A DNA stretch of 64,000 nt from Tetraselmis striata (taxonomy: Eukaryota > Chlorophyta > Chlorodendrophyceae > Chlorodendrales > Chlorodendraceae): positions 1 to 64,000 of the forward strand of contig VCJN01000500.1 of the NCBI GenBank assembly GCA_006384855.1, read 5' to 3'. The notes beneath the pieces were generated by a model. That model saw only the letters and a list, made by a program, of their open reading frames with translations, did not search any database and was not told where the DNA came from. Below are positions 52,480-61,150 of this stretch, piece by piece. The position numbers and the translations under genes were made by a program. Each line of letters begins with the position of its first letter. Positions within the stretch are counted from its first letter, which is position 1.

Positions 52480-53899
52480 TTGGACGGGCTTGCCCCACCT
52501 TCTTTTCATCTGGGGGTATCAATGGCGGATGCTACTCCGGCCCAATTGAAGTTCATAGACGGCAAATTGGCTCGCTTCTTGGCCGTTGGGGCATGGGAGC
52601 GAGGCTACTGCGCGAAATGGGTGTCCCGGCTGTTCTTGGTTCCTAAGCCTGGAACAAACAAATGCAAGCTCATCATTTACCTTCGCCCCCTGAACCGCTA
52701 TTGCGAGACGCGCGATCTTTCGTTTGAGACGCTTTCGCATTTGCACAATCTGGCGCGCCCTGGGGACTACATGTTGCAGATGGACCTGCAGGATGAGTTT
52801 TACGCGGTTGGAATCGCCCCTGAGGACAGGGACTTTTTCACTGTCGATTACCGCGGCACTCTGTACCGACTGGCTGGCCTTCCCATGGGGTGGTCTCTGT
52901 CCCCCTACTACTTCCGCCAATTCACCGACGTCCTCACTAGGGCATTGCGTCGTAACCCGGCTGAAGCAGACGGCACACCTATTCCTCGGCGCCGATTTGG
53001 CCTACGCATGTTACCCTACATGGACGATTTCCTGTTTCTAGCTCGGACTCCGGCTGAGGCCATATGGCAACGTGACTACATCCAACGCCACCTCTCGGGA
53101 TTTGGTTTGCTGCGCAACCCCAACAAAGGCGTGTGGGGGCCCACTCAGAAGCTCGTGCGCCTGAGGTTAGAAATTGACACATTGGGGTCACCTACTCTTC
53201 GTGCGCCTGCTGAGAAACTCGCTAGCATTGCTCGCGCGGCCAAACGCCTAATCCAACGAGCAAAACGCAATCGTCGGTGGTTGCCGGCTCGCGAGTTGGC
53301 CGCTCTCGCGGGCAAATGCCAGTTTCTCTACTTGGCCATCACCCCTGCCCGTTTCTACCTCCGTGAGCTGCATGATGTGCTCAAGACGCGCGACCCTTGG
53401 ACCGGCCGCGTCAAGCTCACCCGCCAGCTCGAACGCAATCTTGCAATAGTGGGTGGGCGTGCCCACCCAACACAACGGCCGCCCCATTAACCGCCCCGTC
53501 GAGACCGGATACCTACACGTTGACAGTTCCTCGTACGGTTGGGGTGCCGTTCTGAACGAGCACCATGAAGCTCGGGGCTTTTGGTACGACGATGACCGCA
53601 CTGCGCACATTACTCTGAAAGAGCCCAAAGCCGTCCGCTTGGCTATTGAGTCCTTCCTCCCCATGCTCCGTAACCGTCACATCCGCTTGCACGAGCATAA
53701 CCAAGCAGTTGTCGGCGTCCTCACCCACCTCACTTCTCGCTCTCCGCGCCTCATGGCTGAGCTACACAAAACATGGTACCTCATGGATACGCACGGCATT
53801 ACCCTTTCCGTGCGGTACATCCGTTCTGCGGCGAATATCTGGGCTGACCGCCTTAGTCGCGAGGTCGATTGCGACGACTGGCAGTTCAACCTTTTTTAA
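52480..53899 (+). pseudogene. DIRS-type reverse transcriptase-RNase H, frameshifted
   Basis: The first frame (52,480-53,490) carries RT motifs: RLFLVPKPGTNKCKLIIYLR, LQMDLQDEFYAVGI, LAGLPMGWSLSPYYFRQF and the catalytic YMDD at about 53,017-53,028. The second frame (53,453-53,899) is RNase H: TGYLHVDSSSYGWGAVL, and SAANIWADRLSRE near the end. The join is a 1-bp-type frameshift in TAGTGGGTGGGCG near 53,447-53,460. The sequence text and the RNase H form are those of DIRS-order elements rather than Ty3/gypsy. It stops soon after RNase H; no methylase or recombinase follows. It may be a relic of the autonomous relatives of elements Y1 and Y2, but no shared repeat proves this. Confidence 0.8.
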
Positions 53900-54005
53900 T
53901 CTATATAATCACTCGCTCCGCGGGCCCGAACTAGGATTCTCGGCAGGCACCGGTAGGAGTACCGAGTATGCTTCCCTGACACGACACACCGTGTCATCGT
54001 GTCTC

Positions 54006-54050
54006 GGCGGCTAGTGCCTCGGGCAAATATGTTGTATGGTATATACAACA
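54006..54050 (+). repeat. candidate left terminal inverted repeat
   Basis: GGCTAGTGCCTCGGGCAAAT followed by ATGTTGTATGGTATATACAA. It matches the reverse complement of 58,968-59,011 at roughly 90% by eye. Confidence 0.55.
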
Positions 54051-54364
54051 CGAGTATACAACACGGGTCGCGTCGGCATCATTGACGGGTTTTAATTACA
54101 TAATGCTAATACTACGCGGGCCGCGCTTCTAACATAAGCGCCGCCCTCTAAGGTGTTGTAGCTCGCTGAACAAGCATCACACCACCGGTTCCGGCCAGCA
54201 GGGCACTGCGGAGGAGCAACCAACAGCCGCCAGCCGACCGGGGAAGGAAGGTCTTGAGGTACGGGGTTTGGGTACGGGGAGGTTTGCCCGGTGGCGGCCT
54301 AGTCCGCGCGGCGGTTGACGCCGTAAACCACGAGCTCTTGGGCGGTCATGCGGCGGTGCCGGGT

Positions 54365-55880
54365 CTAGCATGCGACGCCCTTGAGCCTCTTGCTCGGGAT
54401 GCACAGAGGGAATGTCGCAATCCGGGCACTTGTAGGACGTTCAACCCACATTGTCATCGTCCACACGGCACATAGTGCAGCGGGCTTGCTTGGTGGCGTT
54501 GTCGTTGCCGGGGCGTTTGCCGAGGTGCATGATGCTGTGAGGCAGCGGGGGTGGCTCGTTGGTGATGTCGGCCAGTACACGCTCGGTCCTGCGAGTCGGC
54601 TCCACCTCCCCTGTCAACCCATTGTATATAAGGGCCTAGCACATCAGGTCGGCGAAGTTGACAACGGTTGACTTGAGTGGGTGGTGCTCGGGAGGTGGTG
54701 CTTCGCGAGCTTCCAACAGTCGGTGACGTGAATGCCGGCCATGGTGGTGTGCATGCGGAATAAGCAGTCATGCGTCAGCCACAACTCCTCCAGAATCAGG
54801 TCGTGGTGGCGGCTCTGGTTGCGGTTGTCGACGCGCGGGCTCCGAGCGAAGTACCGCAAGACCACGTCTGGACGAGGTATGGGCCTCGTTGTGATGTTGT
54901 TGAGGTCGTCAACCCAACGTTGAATGTACGGCTCGCCATCGTGCACCCCCCCAGGTGCCTCCGTAGCCAGAAAGAATATCACCCTCCTCATGTTGTACTT
55001 GTACCCGATTATTGCCATCAGGCCCACACCCTCAGCAGTGGAGCGGAGAACCATGCGACTGCCGGCGGGCTTGTCCTTCAGGTGTGACTCCATGTAGGCC
55101 TTGGGGTATAGGGAGTGGGATGTCTTGACACAGCCAATGAAGTGCCGGCATGTCTTGCCCACAGCGATTGCGGCATGTCACAACCATCCAGCATAAGAAT
55201 CAGTTTCACACATTCACATGCATGCATGCATGCACTGCACTGCACTGAATTGATATCTATGTTGTTGTACCTTGACAGATGCAAACCAGCTGTCGCCTAG
55301 CGTAGTCGCGCCTGCATGAGCATGGTGGTAGAGGAGACACACATGGGGCAGGGCGCCAGCGCCGGTTGGGCACTTGGGCACGACGGATAGCCGGCGGCGC
55401 CGCGAGAGGCGCCACGACACCATGGACACTTCCGGGGCGAAGAGGAGCTGACGGGCAGGGCATAGCTTGTCTCGGCTCCGTGAAGGGGACCGTCGACAGT
55501 GCTCTGAGCTGCGTGGCGTAGGCGAGTCAGCTGTCTGTAATATTTGAAAAAACTCAAATTCCGCGAGGGGACAGACGCAATCGCACGGCCGCGCCACCCA
55601 CACACGTCGACAAAATCACCACAAGCCGACGACATATTGTCCAAGCAAGGTATTAGACGAGTGCATGGTGGTAGAGGAGACACAGCTGGGGCAGGGCGCC
55701 AGCGCCGGTGTGTTGCAGCTTCAGCACGTTGGTGGTCTCGCATGACTTTGTGCCATCATCCCACCTTATGCGGATTTTGTTGCTGACGACCGACTCGACG
55801 ACGTTACCAAACTTCAAGGCCCTCAGTTGGCGTACTCTGCCGAGGGCAGCGGGTTCAAATGACCCTCGACGGGCGGCCAC
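54365..55880 (-). pseudogene. piggyBac-type transposase, decayed
   Basis: A DDE transposase of the piggyBac superfamily in pieces on the minus strand. N-terminal fragment 55,880-55,653 (GNVVESVVSNKIRIRWDDGT, a Tudor-like feature). A short TTLGDSWFASVK piece near 55,310. The long core frame 55,162-54,644 reads HFIGCVKTSHSLYPKAYMES, GVGLMAIIGYKYNMRRVIFF and VDNRNQSRHHDLILEELWLT, the last carrying the third catalytic Asp, then GIHVTDCWKLAKHHL. A C-terminal cysteine region near 54,480-54,395 (YKCPDCDIPSVHP) is in a shifted frame. A 50-bp segment is duplicated at 55,319 and 55,662. It is not translatable as one protein. Confidence 0.75.
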
Positions 55881-55960
55881 ACGGCTGTTGATCTCGATAG
55901 GACGGTTTCCGCATGGTGGACAGGTGGGTGGGTGGTGGGGGCCGCCTTGTGCTGGCCAAT

Positions 55961-56148
55961 ATGATCTAAACTAGTTTATGGGGTTTCCCTCCTTGCCCTA
56001 ACCGCTTTTTAGCTACAAGTGCTGCTCAGTGGTACGGGAACTAGGCATCTGTTGTTGCGCCCTTTTTGGGTGCAGCACAAGTAGACATAAAAGCAGCCAG
56101 AACAGCTGAGCCTGCCATCTTCCAGTTTTCGCTGCGTTCCACGCAGCG
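55961..56148 (+). repeat. terminal repeat A1 of element Y2
   Basis: 188 bp, same length as both repeats of Y1. The sense-strand TATA-like CATAAAAG lies at 56,086-56,093, ~175 bp upstream of the ORF1 start. The inner end has the same CGCTGCG...CGCAGCG hairpin. Confidence 0.85.
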
Positions 56149-56261
56149 ATGTAAAAACTGTCTCGTAACCCGTTGCGAGCAAGGTCACCCCAGGTTGTTC
56201 AAGACCACACCCGGCTCGCCATCCGAGTGTGATATTCTCGTCCGTACGTCCGTGCGTTACT

Positions 56262-57116
56262 ATGTCAGATGGAGAAGAACCCGTCGTTGAGCCGACGCTC
56301 AAGTCGTTGCAAGCGGATGTGCGTGCATTGACTACGGCTGTAGCTCAATTGACGGCTCGTGAGCGTGTTGTTGATGGAGAAGGGGCACATGGCTCTCGCT
56401 CCGGGCAGCGCATCGCGGGACAGCCGACATGCAGCGGGGAAGCCGCAGAGCGCCCCGACTTGCTAGAGCTAGCCCAGAGCGGCCGTGTCGGAGCAAAATC
56501 CGTGAGTGCCGAGGATGACTACCTCGCGGTGCCAGAATTACTGCAGAGAGCAGAGTCTAGTTATGAGGCCGTTCGACCGGTCAGCCGAGTGCCTGGACTC
56601 TTTCCCTTGAGCACCGACCTAACGAACGAGTACCTCAAGCAGGATGACCGGCGTCTGCCGGCCCAGGAGGAGTATTTGTGGATGTCGTGTTTCGGGGCCC
56701 ACATGGCCGCGCTTTTCGTGGCTCTCGACGAGCTACTGCCCTACGTCCCTGCCACCAGCCAGGACTTCACCCCCTACCTCGCGAGAGCTCGGAACCACGC
56801 CGAGGCCATCGACAAGGCGTTTCGGTTTCGTTTGGCCTTCCTGCGGAGGCTAAATGAGATCAAGCGTGTGCACGGTGACCAAGGTGTTCTGGATGTGCTG
56901 CGAGCCCAGCATTTTCAGCCTGCTTCGGAGCATCTGGGTTCCGCGATCTTTGGGGACCTCATGCGGGACTACGAGCGCCGTGTCTTCGAGGCGACCGTTG
57001 CCAGCAGCGCGAAAGCAACCGCTATTGCTCGAGTGGTGGCTGCAGCTGCCGGTCGCGGGCGTGGGCGAGGACATGGTGGTGGACGTGGGCGTGGCCGCGA
57101 AGGTGAGCACGATTGA
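56262..57116 (+). CDS. ORF1 of element Y2, gag-like, intact
   Basis: 284 aa from ATG 56,262 (MSDGEEPVVEPTLKSL). The N-terminal ~30 residues form a short coiled-coil-like heptad pattern. The middle (~110-220) is a conserved helical domain (EEYLWMSCFGAHMAALFVAL, RARNHAEAIDKAFRFRLAFL). The C-terminus is Gly/Arg-rich (GRGRGRGHGGGRGRGR), expected to bind RNA or DNA. There is no zinc knuckle. Its position before the recombinase and the RG tail resemble ORF1/Gag of DIRS elements, but no database family is recognised. The frame is intact here and broken in Y1. Confidence 0.65.
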   Translation: MSDGEEPVVEPTLKSLQADVRALTTAVAQLTARERVVDGEGAHGSRSGQRIAGQPTCSGEAAERPDLLELAQSGRVGAKSVSAEDDYLAVPELLQRAESSYEAVRPVSRVPGLFPLSTDLTNEYLKQDDRRLPAQEEYLWMSCFGAHMAALFVALDELLPYVPATSQDFTPYLARARNHAEAIDKAFRFRLAFLRRLNEIKRVHGDQGVLDVLRAQHFQPASEHLGSAIFGDLMRDYERRVFEATVASSAKATAIARVVAAAAGRGRGRGHGGGRGRGREGEHD

Positions 57117-57329
57117 CGGTGTGGGGCGCCTTTCGTCGGAGCTGCTGGAGCTTTTCGAGGCCACCTTTCGGTGACCGCCGCAAGACGCACCCTTGCAGCT
57201 CAACGGCGAGATGAGCGCCCCGTGTTAGGGCCTGACCCCCCCACTTTACAGACTTCCTTTAGACCTTCCTCGGTGCGGCGCTTCTCACAGCTACAGCCGA
57301 GTGCGGCTCAACCATCCGCACACCTGCAC

Positions 57330-58778
57330 ATGGCGGCTCAACTAACCGCCTCCCGTACCATTCCACCACTGCGTCCGTCGGTTGTTACACTACGTGTTAC
57401 AACTGGTTCGCAACGACCAAGTTTCGCGCGGGTACGTTACGCGCGAGACAGGCGCTACGAGCGCGAAGGGCGAGCAGGGCGGCCCTCTTACCTGAACCTA
57501 GCCCCGCAAACCCGTACCGATGCTACTGCAAACCCGTCCAGCAGCTACCGGCCAACCGCCGGGAACCTAACTGCTGTTGCCGAGTACTTTGCGAACAGTA
57601 GTCGTACCGGTGGAACTCTGTAAGTAAAACGACGCACTTTCGTAATTGACGAGCCCGAAGCTGTCGCTCCCTGGGCTGCTTCATTGCGAGCTCGGCTGCA
57701 GGACGCGTTCGGCTCAGACGAGCTGGGCCAGCGGACGCTCGACCTACTCTCCAGCTCCCTCAGCGCTCAGACACTCAAGAGCTATGCCGGCCGGCTGTCT
57801 CAGTTCGCGGAGTTCTGCCACGACTCCGAGAACATCAGCCCGCTGGAGGCGACTACTGCGACTTTCGTTCGGTACGTTGCCTGGATCGGCGAGCGGGGGC
57901 ACATCGCTGCTAAGTCACTGCAGCCTTACCTGTTTGCGATCAACACGTTCTTCGAGCTGCACAACCTCGACCCAATCGCCAAGGACAGCATGCACTTAAC
58001 TTCAGCAAGGCGTGGGCTGATGTTGCGTCAGCGCCGACTGGACGCTGCCCCTTTGCGTGTCCCTCTGCCTGCGGATGTGGCTTACCGCTTCGTCACAAAG
58101 GCCGAGCTGATTGTGTCTGCTCCCTACCCAGAGTACCACCACAACTTCCGGGCCCTCCTGGCCTCGGTTGTCAACTTTATGTTCTTTGCCAGGGGCCTTA
58201 CTGGCGTGTCCTGTCGAGTGCGAGACGTGCATGTCGACGACTACAACATCACCCTGCAAGTGTACCGCGAGAAGGGTCGCGCTGGCCGACGGGGACCCGA
58301 CGACCTGCGCGTACTTCTCCTTCCGGTGTCCGAGCACCCTCGAGTGGCACGGCTCTTGCACCACTTCATCGACAACGTCCAATCTGTCCCCCTGGTTACT
58401 GTTGGCTTGGCTACATCAAACTTCTGGGTTGTCACTGCGGCCGAGCAGTCAAAACCTTGGACTGCGGCTACAATGTCAGACTGGCTGCCTGCAGCCATCA
58501 GTCTAGTCAACGCTGCCCCCCCTGCTGGCACTTCCTGGACTTCACACAGTCTTCGCAAGGGCGCAGCTTCTGCAGCCAACGCCATCGGAGTGCCATTGTC
58601 CCACATTCGCTACCAAGGCGGTTGGGCCACTAACTCTGACGTCGTTCTGGACTACATCGACCCCAACGTTCTTCCTTCACCTGGCGCATGGTTCTTCTTT
58701 GGACACATCGCCCCCCTCCGCCACTTCCAAGTCCAACAGGACTCCGCAGCGGTGGCCTTCCCAGTGCCTCCTTCATGA
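57330..58778 (+). pseudogene. tyrosine recombinase of element Y2, one nonsense codon
   Basis: Likely start MAAQLTASRT at 57,330, the only ATG in the right place; the frame is open leftward to ~57,171. A TAA at 57,621-57,623 (Y1 has TCG there) stops it at about codon 98. After the stop the same frame runs uninterrupted to 58,778 with HSLRKG, GGWATNSDVVLDYI and the Tyr nucleophile intact. The flanking residues are otherwise ~90% the same as Y1. Confidence 0.8.
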
Positions 58779-58925
58779 CTTGGCGCTACCTCTTCTCCGT
58801 CAACTTTGAAATGCGCACTCCAGCGGGCCCGAGTCAACTTAAGTATACTATTGGCGCTCGGGGGACCTCCCTTGACGCCTTGGTGGTCATCATGCCAGTT
58901 TTGCCCATAGTATAGAGCCCATACT

Positions 58926-58988
58926 TTCTGTTGTATATATACAACATTTGTTGTATATATACAACATTTGTTGTATATATACAACATT
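58926..58988. repeat. three tandem palindromic TTGTATATATACAA units
   Basis: TGTTGTATATATACAACATT is repeated three times in 63 bp, each unit self-complementary. It overlaps the right candidate inverted repeat of the piggyBac-like relic; a single related unit is at 54,030. Confidence 0.85.
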
Positions 58989-59011
58989 CTTGCCCGAGGC
59001 GCTAGGCGGCC
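58968..59011 (-). repeat. candidate right terminal inverted repeat
   Basis: CTTGCCCGAGGCGCTAGGCG at its outer end is the reverse complement of the left candidate with few changes. Confidence 0.55.
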
Positions 59012-61150
59012 GTGTAAGCCCTAGCTGCGCGGGTGGGAGTCTAGGTCTTGGGCGCCCCGCAAAGGGCGCTAATGGGGGTTGTACCGAGGCACTTTACGCG
59101 CGCACCTCGCGGCTGCATTTGCGGCTCCCGCATAGTGTCACATATTATTGGAGCTAACTCCTTTTCTACAAATTCTCATTTAGTAGTAGTCGCTAAATGG
59201 CCTTAACTGCTAAATGGCCCTGCGCAGCTAACAATCTGTGTTGTGCTGCTAGGAGGTAAGGATTACTCGTCGCGCCGCGCGCTCTCGCGCCGCCGTTGCT
59301 ATTATTGACTCGTCTAACGCCACATTTCGCCCGCATCATCACTGCAATAAACTCCACGGAGAAATAATCCTTCTACTTTAATCATGTCTGATTCCCCTAT
59401 GCCAGCTATGCGACGGGTGTATATTTATACATACTGTATTTATACATCAATTTCCACTCAAGACGTCTTATCAGCGAGTGACAGGCAGCAAGGATTATGT
59501 TAGTCGCTAAATTGAATTTATTATGAATACCGGATTTATACATAAATAAATGAGGATTTAAGTAGTCGCTACATATCGGCCTGCGCGCGGCCCCTGCGCC
59601 CTGCCTCACGGCTACCTAGCGACTACCGCCTGGTAGTAAGGATTTGCCATCCTCTCGCCGGCTATCCGTAGTCGCTACCACGTGCCGGTGTAGCGCTGTT
59701 TACTGGCGATACCGGCACCCTGCAAGGATTAGTGGTCGCGCTACCTATGCGCGCAAAAGAAGGTCAACCGAGCGGGCCAGTGGCCGGATCGCCAGGCGGT
59801 AGTCGCTACACCTCAGCCTCTCCTCTCCCCTTGTGACAAGTCACTGCAAAAAGCGCCGCTACAGATCCACACGGTTGTTCCCCCTCCCAGCCCGAGGCGG
59901 CCCAACATATCGAGAGCTCGCACGCGTACGGCCACCCAAACGAGCTGCGCGGCGGACTCCGCTGCTCGCCGGGGCCCAACAGGCCGCGGCTCAGTCAAAG
60001 GGGCGCCGCATCCGCGCACCTGGATACCGACGCTTAACCGCCAAAGGTCCGGGCGGTCAGCCAACCTTCGGACAGACAGGCGACATCAAGGAGTATTCTG
60101 GCTCCGAGGGAGGCCTGAGGGCGGCAGGTGGGCCACACGCAGCGCGCTCGGCCTGGGTCGCGGCCCGGTGGATCGGGGGGTCGTCGTTCCCTCCGAGGCC
60201 CCGGCAACCATCCGCGTCGCGCTGATAGACAGTATCACGGATGCGAGGCTGCTCGATGCACGCGGCTACTGCGCACAGGGCGAGTCGAGCATGAAAGCAC
60301 ACGCCGTCGTATGGCCCGGCATTAGAGAGTGTTTGCGTGTGTGTGTATGTCGGGGGGGGGGACTCGTCGGCTTGAGGTGTCATTGGCAAACGGAACGCGG
60401 GGAGCGTCCGCCGCAGGTATGCTACGAGTAATAGTACATTGCTTTGGGGGGTAGCAGAGGGGGGGGGGGGGGGGGGGGGGGCGCTGAGAGAGGGGGTGGG
60501 CTCCCGGCGAGAAGGACGGGATCGCGTGACTCTTGAGCACGTGCAGTGCAGTGCAGTGCAGCGCTGCCGCTTGTGCGGGGCTCAGCTCTGAGAAACCCCT
60601 GCAGGGTAGTGGTACGGAAGGGGGGGGGGGGGGGGGCATGCGCTCGGGCGGGCGGGAGACAGTACGCCACGCCGTGGAATGGGGGGGGGGGGTGTCCTGT
60701 GCGATCTCGATGGCTCCGTCGGGGGAATGAGTATGGGAAGCATGTGTAAGGGACAGGGGTCGATGATGTTTAGGGGCATGGGGACGGGGGAGGTGATGGG
60801 AGCGGCAGAAAGCAACCCCCCCCCCCCCCCACACACACACACACACCACACATGGCGCTGTCAGCTGATCCGATTGTGGCCCAGACCATGACACTTTGTC
60901 TGGCAGGGTAGGGGAGGTCTGACGTGGCGGCACGCAGAGTGCGCCACGCCGCGGGTGCTGAGAGACCCTACCCATGCAGTCAATGATCTGGGGGTGGTTG
61001 TCGGTCATCAGAGCGACACTCACTGCGCCCCCCAGCACGGCCCCGTCCCTGTCTTGGAATCCTAGCACAAGGTGCTGACCCCAACTGGTGTGGCAGGGGT
61101 GCGCGGGGGCGGAGGAGCGGGTGAGGTGGGGGAGGGCGGGGGGCGGCACC
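59012..61150. other. intergenic upstream of nucleotide-sugar transporter
   Basis: Left part: a cluster of AGTCGCTA and AAGGATT words (59,170-59,820). Right part: G-tracts at 60,460-60,481, 60,619-60,637 and 60,681-60,691, then a C-tract and (AC)n at 60,816-60,848. Long ORFs on the minus strand (60,322-61,311) are proline-rich frames over these tracts and are not called. The transporter promoter should lie near 60,900-61,150. Confidence 0.5.
59170..59820. repeat. cluster of AGTCGCTA / AAGGATT words
   Basis: GTAGTCGCTA or TTAGTCGCTA occurs at about 59,184, 59,499, 59,561, 59,670 and 59,798, with GGTCGCGCTA at 59,734. TAAGGATT or CAAGGATT occurs near 59,256, 59,488, 59,637 and 59,723. These words recur in the same order at irregular spacing. 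Confidence 0.55.

Larger units (their letters stand above)
55961..58842 (+). mobile_element. tyrosine-recombinase element Y2 (second copy, opposite strand)
   Basis: Same gene content as element Y1: A1 repeat (55,961-56,148), ORF1, YR, then a B1-like tail ending GAGTCAACTT near 58,842. The A2 and B2 repeats present in Y1 are missing, so the right end is lost or was never complete. It is inserted inside the piggyBac-like relic and therefore is younger than that element. Confidence 0.78.
54006..59011 (-). mobile_element. piggyBac-like element relic split by element Y2
   Basis: Near-matching inverted sequences of ~45 bp lie at 54,006-54,050 and 58,968-59,011 (shared CTAG(T/C)GCCTCGGGCAA then ATGTTGTAT...ATATACAACA). 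They flank the piggyBac-like transposase remains and the inserted tyrosine-recombinase element Y2. I propose they are its terminal inverted repeats. A TTAA target duplication was not seen. Confidence 0.5.
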
